Origin: Candidatus Pantoea deserta
GTDB taxonomy: Bacteria > Pseudomonadota > Gammaproteobacteria > Enterobacterales > Enterobacteriaceae
DNA: 64,000 bases
Direction: 5' to 3'
Assembly (NCBI RefSeq): GCF_003813865.1
Contig: NZ_RMVG01000002.1
Coordinates: forward strand, 452,826-516,825
Made by a program: the position numbers and the translations under genes. The notes below the pieces were generated by a model. It was not told the origin of the DNA. It saw nothing but the letters and a program-made list of their open reading frames with translations, and ran no database searches. Below are positions 8,446 through 18,222 of this stretch, one piece after another (position 1 is the stretch's first letter; each line of letters begins with the position of its first letter).

Positions 8446-10260
8446 TCAGGGCTGCCATAGCGTCACCTCGCCGCTCAGTTTGCGGTTGAGAAAAAAGGCG
8501 GCGCTGATCAAGGCCAGGTGGGTAAGCGCCTGCGGCATATTGCCCAGCGCCCGGCCGTGACTGTCAAACTCTTCCGCATATAATCCCAGCGGGTTGGCGT
8601 AGCTCAGCAGCTTTTCAAACTCGAAATGCGCCTCGTGAATGCGCCCGGCGCGCGCCAGACACTCCACATACCAGAACGAGCAGGCGCCGAAAGAGCCTTC
8701 CGAACCGGTCAGGCCATCCGCGGGCGTTTCGCTGATGTTATAGCGGCGCACCATGCCGTCGCTCACCAGTTCGCGCTTGATGGCGTCGAGGGTGGCCAGC
8801 CATTCCGGATCGGTCGCGCCGACAAAGCGCACCAGCGGCATCAGCAGCATAGAAGCATCCAGATAGTCGCCGTGGCGGGTAGAGACGAAATGGCCGCGCT
8901 CCGCGTTCCAGAAGTTTTTCCAGATGTCCGCACGAATTTCACTGCGCGCGCTGTCCCAGCGCGCATAGGGCATCGGCAGCGAACGCTTCATGCCGAGGCG
9001 CAGCGCGCGATCCAGCGCCACCCAGCACATCAGGCGCGAGTGAAGAAAATGCTCCGGCTCGCCGCGCATCTCCCAGATACCGGCGTCGGGCTGATTCCAG
9101 TTTTCGCACACCATATCGATCATCTGCGCGACGTGTTGCCAGCCCCGCTCTGAAATGGCTTCGCCATATTTATTCGCCAGATAGACCGCATCCATCAGTT
9201 CGCCGTAAATATCGAGCTGGGTCTGCTGCCAGGCGTCGTTGCCGATGCGCACCGGGCGCGAGTCGGCGTAGCCGGAGAGGTTCAGCAGTTCGATTTCGTG
9301 CAGTTCGGTGCCGCTGTCGAGGCGATACATTACCTGCAAGCGCATTTCGTCGTGATGGCTGTTCTCGACGCAGCGGCCCACCCAGTGGGTAAAATGCTTG
9401 GCCTCGTCGACATAGCCAAGACGCATCAGCGCATACATGCTGAAAGAGGCGTCGCGGATCCAAGAGGCGCGATAATCCCAGTTGCGCACGCCGCCCAGCT
9501 CTTCCGGCAGGCCAAAGGTCGCGGCGGCGGCGATAGAGCCGTGCTGGCTGGAGGTCAGCAGTTTCAGCGCCAGCGCCGAACGCTGCACCATCTCCTGCCA
9601 GCGCCCGGTGTAATTGCTTTTTTTACTCCAGCGTCGCCAGTAGTTAATGGTCTCTTCAAAGCAGGTTTCGGTGGCGACGGCTTCGACATGAGCGTCCTCG
9701 ACGCTGCCTAATTCAAACTCGGCGTGTTCGCCCGCTTTTAGCTCAAAGCGGGCGGTCGCGGCATGCGCTTCGCAGGTGAGCGGCACCGTCGCGGCGAGGC
9801 GTAATCCCGGCTGGTTTTCCGCGAGAAAATCGACGCAGCTGCCTGCGGCTTCGGCGCGCGTGTCGGCGCGCGCGTAGTCATGGCGCGGCGCGCAGCGCAT
9901 TGTGAACCAGGCGCTGCCGCGCACCATTTTTATCCGGCGGATCAGGCGCGGCAGCTTTTTGCTGTCGTCACAGATGGGCATATAATCGGTAATCTCCGCC
10001 ACGCCGTCCGCGCCCAGCCAGCGGGTCTGAAGGATGTTGGTGTCAGGCAAATAGAGCTGCTGGCGGCGCACCCCTTTCCACTCCGGCGCCAGCGAAAACA
10101 GGCCCGCGTCATCGCTGTCGAGCAGCGCGGCAAAAACCGACGGGCTGTCCAGCTCCGGCCAGCAGAGATAATCGATGGTGCCGTCATTCGCAATCAGCGC
10201 GCAGGTTCGCAAATCGCCGATAATACCGTGATCTTCAATCGGGCGTTTTATCTTGCTCAT
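8446..10260 (-). CDS. Glycoside hydrolase family 15 protein (glucoamylase/trehalase-like)
   Basis: 604 residues. The N-terminal beta-sandwich (IEDHGIIGDLRTCALIANDG, then DYLCWPELDSPSVFAALLD) and the (alpha/alpha)6 barrel (GGVRNWDYRASWIRDASF, about 265-285; later GSFGACSFWYVECLARAGR) are typical of bacterial GH15. Substrates in the family include starch-type glucans and trehalose; this one is not assigned. There is no signal peptide, so it is probably cytoplasmic. ATG 10260 is chosen because GGAG lies 6 nt upstream; a TTG at 10281 is less likely. It stands alone, divergent from yohF. Confidence 0.85.
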   Translation of the reverse strand: MSKIKRPIEDHGIIGDLRTCALIANDGTIDYLCWPELDSPSVFAALLDSDDAGLFSLAPEWKGVRRQQLYLPDTNILQTRWLGADGVAEITDYMPICDDSKKLPRLIRRIKMVRGSAWFTMRCAPRHDYARADTRAEAAGSCVDFLAENQPGLRLAATVPLTCEAHAATARFELKAGEHAEFELGSVEDAHVEAVATETCFEETINYWRRWSKKSNYTGRWQEMVQRSALALKLLTSSQHGSIAAAATFGLPEELGGVRNWDYRASWIRDASFSMYALMRLGYVDEAKHFTHWVGRCVENSHHDEMRLQVMYRLDSGTELHEIELLNLSGYADSRPVRIGNDAWQQTQLDIYGELMDAVYLANKYGEAISERGWQHVAQMIDMVCENWNQPDAGIWEMRGEPEHFLHSRLMCWVALDRALRLGMKRSLPMPYARWDSARSEIRADIWKNFWNAERGHFVSTRHGDYLDASMLLMPLVRFVGATDPEWLATLDAIKRELVSDGMVRRYNISETPADGLTGSEGSFGACSFWYVECLARAGRIHEAHFEFEKLLSYANPLGLYAEEFDSHGRALGNMPQALTHLALISAAFFLNRKLSGEVTLWQP

Positions 10261-10376
10261 CCTTCTCTCCGTTACGGGCAATAGCTCTAACTATAGACAA
10301 AGCGGCACCAGAGGCCGCGCCTGGACATGACCGGATTGCTTCTATACTTCACCTTACCCGACACCCTGAGGAGAGA

Positions 10377-11162
10377 ATGATGACCACACCCCAGACCAGA
10401 GTAGCTATTGTGACCGCATCGGATTCCGGCATTGGCCGAGCCAGTGCGCTGATGCTGGCGGAGCTTGGCTATGATCTTGGTATCACCTGGCGTTCCGACG
10501 AAGAGGGCGCGAAAGAGACGGCGCGCCTGGTGCGCGAGCACGGTCGCCGCGCCGAAATCATCCACCTCGATCTCGCCGATCCGCAGGAAGGCGGCCGCTC
10601 GCTCTCCGCGCTGATCTCACGCCTCGGTCGTATTGACGCGCTGGTGAATAACGCCGGCGCGAACGCCAAATCAGCCTTCCTCGATACGCCTTTTGACGAA
10701 TGGCGCAACGTATTCAGCGTAGATGTTGACGGCGCCTTTGTCTGTGGTCAGATTGCGGCACGCAAAATGGTGGAGCAGGGCGATGGCGGACGCATCATTA
10801 ATATTACGTCGGTACATGAGCATACGCCGCTGCCTGACGCCGTGGCTTACACGGCGGCCAAACACGCGATGGGCGGCCTGACGAAATCGATGGCTATCAG
10901 CCTGATTAAGCATAATATTTTGGTCAATTCCGTGGCGCCCGGCGCCATCGCCACGCCTATGAACAATATGGGCGACGGCGATGCGCAGAAGATTAAAACG
11001 CCCGAAATTCCTATTGGCCGGCCTGGCGATGTGCGGGAGATTGCCAGCCTGGTGGCCTGGCTCTGTTCAGAATGGGCCAGCTACACCACCGGACAGTCCT
11101 TTATTGTCGACGGCGGCTTTATGCTGGCGAATCCGCAGTTTTACGGCGGGAAAGATATTTAA
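10377..11162 (+). CDS. yohF: Short-chain dehydrogenase/reductase YohF
   Basis: 261 residues. Rossmann-fold NAD(P)-dependent oxidoreductase with cofactor motif TASDSGIG (13-20), NNAG (91-94) and catalytic Ser145, Tyr158 and Lys162. The segment around the active site (TSVHEHTPLPDAVAYTAAKHA) and the end VDGGFMLANPQF match E. coli YohF, whose physiological substrate is not known to me. A GAGGAGAG ribosome-binding stretch precedes the ATGATG start. Its stop shares the TTAA with the convergent yohD stop. Confidence 0.9.
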   Translation: MMTTPQTRVAIVTASDSGIGRASALMLAELGYDLGITWRSDEEGAKETARLVREHGRRAEIIHLDLADPQEGGRSLSALISRLGRIDALVNNAGANAKSAFLDTPFDEWRNVFSVDVDGAFVCGQIAARKMVEQGDGGRIINITSVHEHTPLPDAVAYTAAKHAMGGLTKSMAISLIKHNILVNSVAPGAIATPMNNMGDGDAQKIKTPEIPIGRPGDVREIASLVAWLCSEWASYTTGQSFIVDGGFMLANPQFYGGKDI

Positions 11163-11734
11163 CCGGCGCGGCGGGTGTTCCAGCGGCGGATCACCCAGCG
11201 CAGCGCAAAGGCAAATATTACGGCCGCCACCAGCCACAGAATATGTTTCAGGTGCTGGTCGAGTTTATGCAGCCAGGGCGCAATAATGCCTCCGGCGAAA
11301 TAGCCCAGGGCGACAAAAAGGGTCGCCCAGATTGCCGCGCCGATAATATTCAATACCAGAAACTTTATCGGCTTCAGATGGCTGGCGCCGATAATAATCG
11401 GGCCGATAATGCGAAAGCCGTACATAAAGCGCACGCCGATAACAAACAGGCTGGGGTGACGCTGAATGAGGCGGTTGGCCTTAACCACTTTGTCCTGATG
11501 TTTTTTCAGCTTGCGCAGAATTTTTGTGCCGTATCGACGGCCAATCCAGTAGAGCAGCTCGTCGCCAATCACGCCGCCAGCCATTGCCGCCAGCACCACG
11601 CCAGCAAAGTTCAGCAGCCCCTCATGCGCCGCCACGCCGCCTAACAGGGTAAAGGTCTCGCCTTCGGCGATAGAGCCAAGCAGCAGCGCCAGGTAACCGT
11701 ACTGGGTAATTAATCCGTTGATATCGAAATGCAA
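11159..11734 (-). CDS. yohD: DedA-family membrane protein YohD
   Basis: 191 residues. Multi-pass inner-membrane protein of the DedA/SNARE-associated family, whose members are linked to lipid carrier flipping and membrane homeostasis. Family features are GSIAEGETFTLLGGVAAHEG near the N terminus and FMYGFRIIGPIIIGAS. The frame reaches an ATG at 11782, but similarity to E. coli YohD begins at HFDINGLITQYGY. A TTG at 11734 has GGGAG 7 nt upstream and is the best start. It is convergent with yohF, as in E. coli. Confidence 0.88.
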   Translation of the reverse strand: MHFDINGLITQYGYLALLLGSIAEGETFTLLGGVAAHEGLLNFAGVVLAAMAGGVIGDELLYWIGRRYGTKILRKLKKHQDKVVKANRLIQRHPSLFVIGVRFMYGFRIIGPIIIGASHLKPIKFLVLNIIGAAIWATLFVALGYFAGGIIAPWLHKLDQHLKHILWLVAAVIFAFALRWVIRRWNTRRAG

Positions 11735-11944
11735 AAGTAAACTCCCTTTTTTAAGCGGCGATTCCTGTATTCTACACTGCATTGGTCGATCCTTCCGGTG
11801 GGCTTACCACGCAGCGACAATTTTATGCCGATTGCCGACCCGCTGGCTACAAAAGCAGCAGCGGCGTTTATACTTGAGATGATGCTGCCTGGAGGGTCAG
11901 CGGCAAGGATTCAGGGCAGCCTGTCGCATTAGCGAGGTGATTAT

Positions 11945-12532
11945 ATGAATCATGTCTGGGGTCTTATGGCGCATCCCGATCGGGAGATGCGCGACATCAA
12001 GCAAGAAAACGAAAGCGTTTCGCACCATTACACCCATCACGTTCTGCTTATGGCGGCGATCCCGGTGATCTGCGCGTTAATTGGCACGACGCAGCTGGGC
12101 TGGAATCTGGGCGAAGGGCAATATGTTCAACTCAATCTGCTTACCGGGATTGCTCTCGGCGTCTTATTTTATCTGATTATTCTGGGCGGCGTGGCGGTAA
12201 TGGGCCGCGTCATTCACTGGATGGCGCGCGACTATCCACAGCGTCCGAGCGTCCAGCGCTGTACGGTATTCGCGGGTTATGTGGCGACGCCGCTGTTCCT
12301 GAGCGGCCTGGTGGCGCTCTATCCGCTGGTCTGGCTCTGTGTGCTGGTAGGCGCGCTGGCGCTGGTTTATACCGGCTACCTTCTCTATATCGGCATTCCG
12401 CTGTTTCTGAATATCGATCGTGATGAAAGCCTGCGCTTTTCCGGCTCGACGCTGGCGATCGGCGTACTGGTTTTCGAGGTGCTGCTGGCGCTTACCGTTG
12501 TGCTGTGGGGCTATGGTCCAAAACTGTTTTAA
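11945..12532 (+). CDS. yohC: Yip1-domain inner-membrane protein YohC
   Basis: 195 residues with about five membrane segments. It is almost identical to E. coli YohC over long stretches, such as HHYTHHVLLMAAIPVICALIG and VFAGYVATPLFLSGLVALYP. The Yip1 domain in bacteria has no firm function. GCGAGGTG lies just upstream of the ATG. A strong terminator follows at 12561-12592, so it is probably transcribed alone. Confidence 0.92.
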   Translation: MNHVWGLMAHPDREMRDIKQENESVSHHYTHHVLLMAAIPVICALIGTTQLGWNLGEGQYVQLNLLTGIALGVLFYLIILGGVAVMGRVIHWMARDYPQRPSVQRCTVFAGYVATPLFLSGLVALYPLVWLCVLVGALALVYTGYLLYIGIPLFLNIDRDESLRFSGSTLAIGVLVFEVLLALTVVLWGYGPKLF

Positions 12533-12560
12533 CTCCGCGAAAGCGATCTGAATGCACCCC

Positions 12561-12592
12561 GTCCCGCGACCTTTCCGTCGCGGGACTTTTTT
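12561..12592 (+). terminator. Rho-independent terminator of yohC
   Basis: A perfect 10-bp stem GTCCCGCGAC/GTCGCGGGAC (12561-12570, 12577-12586) with a 6-nt loop is followed by six T. Confidence 0.92.
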
Positions 12593-12731
12593 AACGCTCA
12601 GAAACATTCTCACCAGGAAATTTCTTACGCATCCGCGTATTATGCTGCTGCCAGCCTCCGCGTGGTCGGCTCTGCGGCAGGCAGCCTGTGTCAAACACGG
12701 CGTAATATCTTAATCGGTACTTTTTTACACC

Positions 12732-13676
12732 ATGCCTGTAACCATTCGCTATTCACTGCTTTCACTTGCGCTATTGTTCGGCGCTCAGGCTTTTGCGCCC
12801 GCGCAGGCGGCGACTTCACTTTCACAGCTTGCTCCCGTCGCCGAGCCGCAGATTGCCTCCGGCAGCGCGATGATTGTTGACCTGAATACCGGTAAAGTGC
12901 TGTTTTCCAGCCATCCCGATCGCGTAAGGCCTATCGCCTCCATCACCAAGCTGATGACCGTTATGGTGGCGCTGGACGCGAAGCAGCCGCTGGACGAGCG
13001 AATTTCGGTAGATATTAGCCATACGCCAGAGATGCGCGGCGTTTTTTCCCGCGTCAAACTCAACAGTGAAATTAGCCGACGCAACATGATGCTGCTGGCG
13101 CTGATGTCTTCGGAGAACCGCGCCGCGGCCAGCCTGGCGCACCACTATCCCGGCGGCTATGACGCCTTTATCCGCGCTATGAACGCCAAAGCGCGCGCGC
13201 TGGGCATGAGCCATACCCGCTACGTCGAGCCTACCGGCCTGTCGATTCACAATGTGTCGAGCGCGGAAGATCTGGTTAAGCTGCTGCGCGCCACGCGCGA
13301 CTATCCTCTGCTGGGCGAACTGAGCACCACCAAAGAGCAGACCGCGGTGTTCACCCATCCGAGCTATGCGCTGCCGTTCCGTAATACCAACCATCTGGTG
13401 TACAAAAATGACTGGCGCATCCAGCTGACTAAAACCGGCTACACCGATGAAGCGGGCCACTGCCTGGCGATGCGTACCGTGATTAATAATCGTCCGGTGG
13501 CGCTGGTGGTGCTGGATGCGTTCGGCAAATATACCCACTTCGCCGACGCGAATCGTCTGCGCGACTGGCTGCAAACCGGCAAGGCTGCGCCCGTGCCTGC
13601 GGCGGCGCTGGCCTATAAAAAGCAAAAGGCGGGGCAGGTGGCCAGCAACAGCCGCAGCAGCGCTGTCGCGGAGTAA
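12732..13676 (+). CDS. pbpG: D-alanyl-D-alanine endopeptidase PBP7
   Basis: 314 residues. Periplasmic penicillin-binding protein that cleaves D-Ala-mDAP cross-links of peptidoglycan. Signal peptide to about Ala26-Ala27. The three active-site motifs are Ser70-Ile-Thr-Lys73, Ser127-Glu-Asn129 and Lys234-Thr-Gly236. Length and motif spacing match E. coli PbpG. The Shine-Dalgarno is weak. A GC-rich dyad (13685-13709) follows without a T-run, so termination before the next gene is uncertain. Confidence 0.93.
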   Translation: MPVTIRYSLLSLALLFGAQAFAPAQAATSLSQLAPVAEPQIASGSAMIVDLNTGKVLFSSHPDRVRPIASITKLMTVMVALDAKQPLDERISVDISHTPEMRGVFSRVKLNSEISRRNMMLLALMSSENRAAASLAHHYPGGYDAFIRAMNAKARALGMSHTRYVEPTGLSIHNVSSAEDLVKLLRATRDYPLLGELSTTKEQTAVFTHPSYALPFRNTNHLVYKNDWRIQLTKTGYTDEAGHCLAMRTVINNRPVALVVLDAFGKYTHFADANRLRDWLQTGKAAPVPAAALAYKKQKAGQVASNSRSSAVAE

Positions 13677-13810
13677 CCCTTTAACGACGTCCGCCCGCCG
13701 CGGATGTCGATTACTACCTGCATTCCTATAGTTTCCCGGTGCGCCTGGCCCTAAACTACGCGCGAATGGCGACGATCGATCGTCTGAATTTGTGCTGGAA
13801 TCACACGACT

Positions 13811-16243
13811 ATGTTTACGTTACGCTCTTTTTTTGCGCTGTTTATGCTGCTGGCGGCGGCTTTCGCTCCCGCCTGTAGTCTGGCAGACGACGATGCGGCC
13901 GATGCCGCGCAACAAACCGACGCCGCGCCTAAAGTGAACGCAGCGGTCGAACTGCCGAAGATGCAGAAAATTCTCGACAAGCTGAAAGGTCAGGTGTCGG
14001 GACAGACCAATGAAAACCAGCTGACCCAGCTCAATGAGATGGCGCTGGAGCTGTCGGGCAATGCCGACACCCTGGCGCAGTCGCTACAGCCTCAGCGTCA
14101 GCAGCTCGACGCTCAGCTGGCGGTGCTTGGCCCCGCGCCCAGCGAAGACAGCGGCGTAAAAGAGACGCCGGAAGTGACCCGTAAGCGTAGCTCGCTGGAG
14201 AACCAGAAAGGCAAGCTGGACGATCAGATCAAGCAGGCGGAAGGGATCAAGAACAGCGCGCTGATGCTGTCGTCGCAGATCACCAACCTGCGCCGCGACC
14301 TGATGAAGACCCAGCTGGCGCTTAACTCCGGCAGTATTTTCGGGCCGCGCTTCTGGGCGCCGCTGTTTGTAAAGCAGGATCTTGATAACGAAAAGATCGA
14401 TGACTTTTTGCAGGAGCTAAAAGATACCGCCGCGCTGTCATGGGAACCGGGATACCGCTTCGGCACCCTTGCCTGGCTGCTGGCGGCGCTCCTGATCATG
14501 ACGCTGGGACGCCGTTACAGCGAAGAGTTTCTGGCCTGGATCAGCATCCACAAAATGCCGGAAGGTCGGCTGCGCCGTAGCTTTCTGGCAGCGGCGATCG
14601 CGCTGACTACGCTGGCGGCCGTGGTGCTGACCTTTAACTTTACCGCGCTGGCCTTTGCCCGCCGCGACGAAGTTTCCAGCGATGTGCAGGATTTCGTGCT
14701 CAGTCTGGTCAAGCTCAGCGTGTTTTGCGGCCTGATCGCCGGTCTGGGGCGCGCGCTGCTCTCTACGCGTCGGCCAAGCTGGCGGCTGCCGGCTATCTCA
14801 AATGAAGTGGCGCTGGCGTTAAAGCCGTTCCCGCCGATTACCGCGGCGCTGGTATTTATTTTCCAGACGGTGGAAAACTTTAACTACACCGTTGGCACCA
14901 GCCTCAACACCACGATTTTCGCTAACGGCCTGACGGCCTTGCTGATCGGCAGCACGGCGCTGGCCATCAGCATGCGCTCTAACCGCGTGCGCCGTCGCAT
15001 GGCGCAGGAGGGCAATGTTCCGGAAGTGCGCTCTACGCTGGTAGGGTTGATTCAGCTGGGGCTGACCATCACCGCGATGGCTATCCTGCTGTCGCTGATT
15101 GTGGGTTACGTTACGCTGGCGCGCTTCCTGAGCTATGAGGTGGTGTGGTGCGGCATCCTGTTTGGCTCGTTCTACTTCCTGAGCCATCTGGTGAATGACG
15201 GCTGCGAAAGTCTGTTCTCGGTGAACAACGCCACCGGCAAACGTCTGCAAACGCTGCTCAATATTGACGAGCGCCATCTGCAACAGACGGCGACGCTGCT
15301 GGCCGCGCTGGGTAAAACCCTGCTGATTGGCTTTGTGGCGCTGGCGCTGCTGAATGGCACTTTCGCCTCATCCACCCCCATCGAGCTGCTGCAAAAAGCC
15401 ATTGAGTTCTGGGGCGGCAAAGGGCTGGAGTCGCTGAACATCGTGCCGGCGCATATGGTCAACGCCATTATCTGCCTGGTGGTCGGCATCTATGTGCTGC
15501 GCAACGTGCGCCGCTGGCTCGATACCGATTTCCTGCCGAAAACCACCATGGACGCGGGAATGCGCGTGTCGCTGATCACGCTGTTCAGCAACATCGGCTA
15601 TGTGCTGGTGATCCTGTTGACGCTCTCTGTTATGGGGCTTCAGTGGAACAAGCTGGCGTGGATCGTCAGCGCGCTGTCGGTGGGTATCGGTTTTGGCCTG
15701 CAGGAGATCGTAAAAAACTTTATCTCTGGTCTGATCCTGCTGACCGAGCGGCCGGTAAAGGTAGGCGATCTGGTCTCTATCAGCGGCATTGAGGGCGATA
15801 TCCGCCGTATTAATGTCCGCGCAACTGAGATCCAGCTAAGTGATAAATCCACCGTGATTGTGCCGAACTCGCAGTTTATCTCGCAGAACGTGCGCAACGC
15901 GACCATGGGCAACGCGCAGGGCGTGGTCACCATTATGCTGACGTTTCCGCTGAATATCGATCCGGTGCGGGTGCGCGAGCTGCTGCTGGACGTCTATAAC
16001 GAGAACGAGCGTATTCTGGAAATGCCTGAGCCGTCGGTGTCCTTTAAGGATCTGACGCCGCAGGGCATCGTGCTGAGCGTAACCGGCAACGTGGCCAGCC
16101 AGCGCCAGATTTCCGGCGCGAAGAGCGATCTGCTGTTTGATATTCTGACGCGGCTGCGTAAAGAGGGCATTATGCTGTCAACGCCGCAAACCATGATTAT
16201 CGAACGGCGCGCGCAGGCGGCGGAAGCCGAGTCGCTCTCCTGA
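13811..16243 (+). CDS. Mechanosensitive channel, DUF3772-MscS type
   Basis: 810 residues from the ATG at 13811, chosen because it opens a clear signal peptide (MFTLRSFFALFMLLAAAFA, cleavage near Ala-Asp). The frame stays open to 13739 without a good ribosome site. A periplasmic DUF3772-like helical domain (about 30-180) is followed by many membrane helices and a C-terminal MscS module: pore helix region with GIGFGLQEIVKNFISGLILLTE, the beta domain (VKVGDLVSISGIEGDI) and VIVPNSQFISQNV. Such channels open on hypo-osmotic shock to release solutes. It is not the YbiO orthologue, which is at 49743. Confidence 0.85.
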   Translation: MFTLRSFFALFMLLAAAFAPACSLADDDAADAAQQTDAAPKVNAAVELPKMQKILDKLKGQVSGQTNENQLTQLNEMALELSGNADTLAQSLQPQRQQLDAQLAVLGPAPSEDSGVKETPEVTRKRSSLENQKGKLDDQIKQAEGIKNSALMLSSQITNLRRDLMKTQLALNSGSIFGPRFWAPLFVKQDLDNEKIDDFLQELKDTAALSWEPGYRFGTLAWLLAALLIMTLGRRYSEEFLAWISIHKMPEGRLRRSFLAAAIALTTLAAVVLTFNFTALAFARRDEVSSDVQDFVLSLVKLSVFCGLIAGLGRALLSTRRPSWRLPAISNEVALALKPFPPITAALVFIFQTVENFNYTVGTSLNTTIFANGLTALLIGSTALAISMRSNRVRRRMAQEGNVPEVRSTLVGLIQLGLTITAMAILLSLIVGYVTLARFLSYEVVWCGILFGSFYFLSHLVNDGCESLFSVNNATGKRLQTLLNIDERHLQQTATLLAALGKTLLIGFVALALLNGTFASSTPIELLQKAIEFWGGKGLESLNIVPAHMVNAIICLVVGIYVLRNVRRWLDTDFLPKTTMDAGMRVSLITLFSNIGYVLVILLTLSVMGLQWNKLAWIVSALSVGIGFGLQEIVKNFISGLILLTERPVKVGDLVSISGIEGDIRRINVRATEIQLSDKSTVIVPNSQFISQNVRNATMGNAQGVVTIMLTFPLNIDPVRVRELLLDVYNENERILEMPEPSVSFKDLTPQGIVLSVTGNVASQRQISGAKSDLLFDILTRLRKEGIMLSTPQTMIIERRAQAAEAESLS

Positions 16244-16257
16244 CGTAAAAACAAAAA

Positions 16258-16282
16258 GGCTTCCCGCAGGAAGCCTTTTTTT
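16258..16282. terminator. Terminator between MscS-type gene and dld
   Basis: Stem GGCTTCC (16258-16264), loop CGCA, stem GGAAGCC (16269-16275), seven T after and A-rich before. It probably serves both convergent genes. Confidence 0.88.
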
Positions 16283-16364
16283 CTGGCGACAGCGCAACCT
16301 GCCGCTGACGCTCTGTGCCGCTCAGCTTTCAGAAAATACAGGCAATCCTCAGCGCCGGATTGTC

Positions 16365-18065
16365 TCAGCTCGCGCGAACGGCCCAGCCTTTCTGTTTACT
16401 GGTTTTACCAATGCCGGGATTAAAGGTATTGGTCGGATCGAGCTGGCGATAAAAAGCCGCCAGCTGCGGTTTCGCCCGGTAGAGATGGCCGACATTATGC
16501 TCTGCCGGGTATTCCGCGCCGCGCGCTTCTAACAGCGCCAGCATCTGCTCCTTCAGCGCGTGCGCGTCCACGCCTTTCTTCACAATATAATCCTGATGGA
16601 AAACGTGGCAGAAGAAGTGACCGTAATAGAGTCGGTGGCTCAGCGACTGGCTAATTTCCGGCGGCAGGGTTTCATACCAGTCGCGATCGTTGCGGCGCAG
16701 CGCAATATCCAGCGCCAGAATCTCCTCGACCTCATCGGCATGCACCGCATGATAGCGCACCGCCGCGCCGGCGGCCGCAAAACGGTGCAGGAAGGCGTGC
16801 GCGCCCTCTTTGCCTTCGCATTCGAAAAAGTCGCCGCCGCCCTCGCGGAAGTAATCTTTCAGGTAGTCGCGCGCCTCTTCCACGCCCGCGCCAGACATTT
16901 TCAGCAGCAGGTGATGCGCATACTTATCGCGATACTGTTTCATGCGTTTCGGCAAATGCGCCGGGAACAAGGCGCTGATACGCTGCAACAGCCGATCGGT
17001 CAGGTGCGGTTTGACAAAGCTCAGCTTCGCCAGCCAGGCGTCGATGCGGCCTTTCAGCGTGAAAAACAGCGGCATTTTGTCTGTGCCCAGTTTGTCGATC
17101 ATCAGAAAGGTATCTTTACCGTACACTTCGGCGATGTCGTAAATATCACGATGCATATATTCGCCGGCGACGGGCAGATGGGTGAAGTGGGCGAGGATAT
17201 GGCGACGGATATCGCTCAGCACCGCCGGATCGTTGGTGCCGATATAGAACACCTGCTGCTGCGGCTCGCAGGGAAAGGTATCCAGCCGCACGGCGAACAC
17301 CGCCAGTTTTCCCGCGCAGCCGGAGGCCTCGAACAGGCGGCGCGCGTCGGCGTTAAAGCGGGCGGGCGTATCGGCATCGACGTGTCGCACGCGCTCGGCA
17401 TAGTCCGGATCGGAGGCGTGGCGTCCGTCGTGCTGTACATCTTCCGCGCGCCAGCGTTCGTCATCGAGGCGTCCCAGAATCTCTTCCGGCGATGCGCCAA
17501 GATCGATGCCGAGATGGTTAACCAGCTTTAGCTTGCCTGTCTCATCCACCTGCGCGAAGAGCGCCATCTCGCTGTAGGCCGGGCCGCGCTTGATCAGCGA
17601 GCCGCCGGAGTTATTGCAGATGCCGCCCAGCACCGAGGCGCCGATACAGGAGGAGCCGATCACCGAATGCGGTTCGCGATTGAGCGGCTTCAGGGTTTTC
17701 TCCAGCTGGTAAAGGGTGCTGCCGGGGAAGGCCAGCACCTGTTTACCCTCGTCAATCAGCTGTAGCTTATCGAGACGTCGGGTGCTGATAATCACGACAG
17801 GCCGGTCGTAATCGTTGCCGCTGGGCGTCGAGCCTTCCGTCAGGCCGGTATTGGCCGCCTGCATCAGAATAATGGCGTCGGCGCTGACCAGCGTTTGCAG
17901 CACGCGCCACAGCTCCAGCAGCGTACCCGGAAAAACCACCGCCAGCGCATCGCCTTCGCCGGAGCGAAAGCCTTTGCGGTAGCGCGCCGTCTGTTCTTTT
18001 TCGGTCAGCAGATGGGATGCGCCGACGAGGCGGCGGAGATCGGCAAGTAAAGCGGAATGGATCAT
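16365..18065 (-). CDS. dld: Quinone-dependent D-lactate dehydrogenase
   Basis: 566 residues. Peripheral inner-membrane FAD enzyme that oxidises D-lactate to pyruvate and passes electrons to quinone. The FAD-binding PCMH domain carries MQAANTGLTEGSTPSG and EPHSVIGSSCIGASVLGGICNNSGG. The central membrane-binding domain is basic, and the C-terminal domain (VKKGVDAHALKEQM, YPAEHNVGHLY) is collinear with E. coli Dld. ATG 18065 has GGGAG 6 nt upstream; the in-frame extension to 18095 is not conserved. It is divergent from bglX, as in E. coli. Confidence 0.95.
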   Translation of the reverse strand: MIHSALLADLRRLVGASHLLTEKEQTARYRKGFRSGEGDALAVVFPGTLLELWRVLQTLVSADAIILMQAANTGLTEGSTPSGNDYDRPVVIISTRRLDKLQLIDEGKQVLAFPGSTLYQLEKTLKPLNREPHSVIGSSCIGASVLGGICNNSGGSLIKRGPAYSEMALFAQVDETGKLKLVNHLGIDLGASPEEILGRLDDERWRAEDVQHDGRHASDPDYAERVRHVDADTPARFNADARRLFEASGCAGKLAVFAVRLDTFPCEPQQQVFYIGTNDPAVLSDIRRHILAHFTHLPVAGEYMHRDIYDIAEVYGKDTFLMIDKLGTDKMPLFFTLKGRIDAWLAKLSFVKPHLTDRLLQRISALFPAHLPKRMKQYRDKYAHHLLLKMSGAGVEEARDYLKDYFREGGGDFFECEGKEGAHAFLHRFAAAGAAVRYHAVHADEVEEILALDIALRRNDRDWYETLPPEISQSLSHRLYYGHFFCHVFHQDYIVKKGVDAHALKEQMLALLEARGAEYPAEHNVGHLYRAKPQLAAFYRQLDPTNTFNPGIGKTSKQKGWAVRAS

Positions 18066-18222
18066 GTGCAACTCCCTTGTCATTACATGGCGCACTTACT
18101 GTAGCACGTCAGCAACAAGCGGGAGGCGGTGTGACGCCGATAGCTACCTGCTATCCTCAACTTGTGGCACACTGCCGCCTGTTTATTCGATATTGCGCAG
18201 TCACTTAAGAGAACCCGAACTG

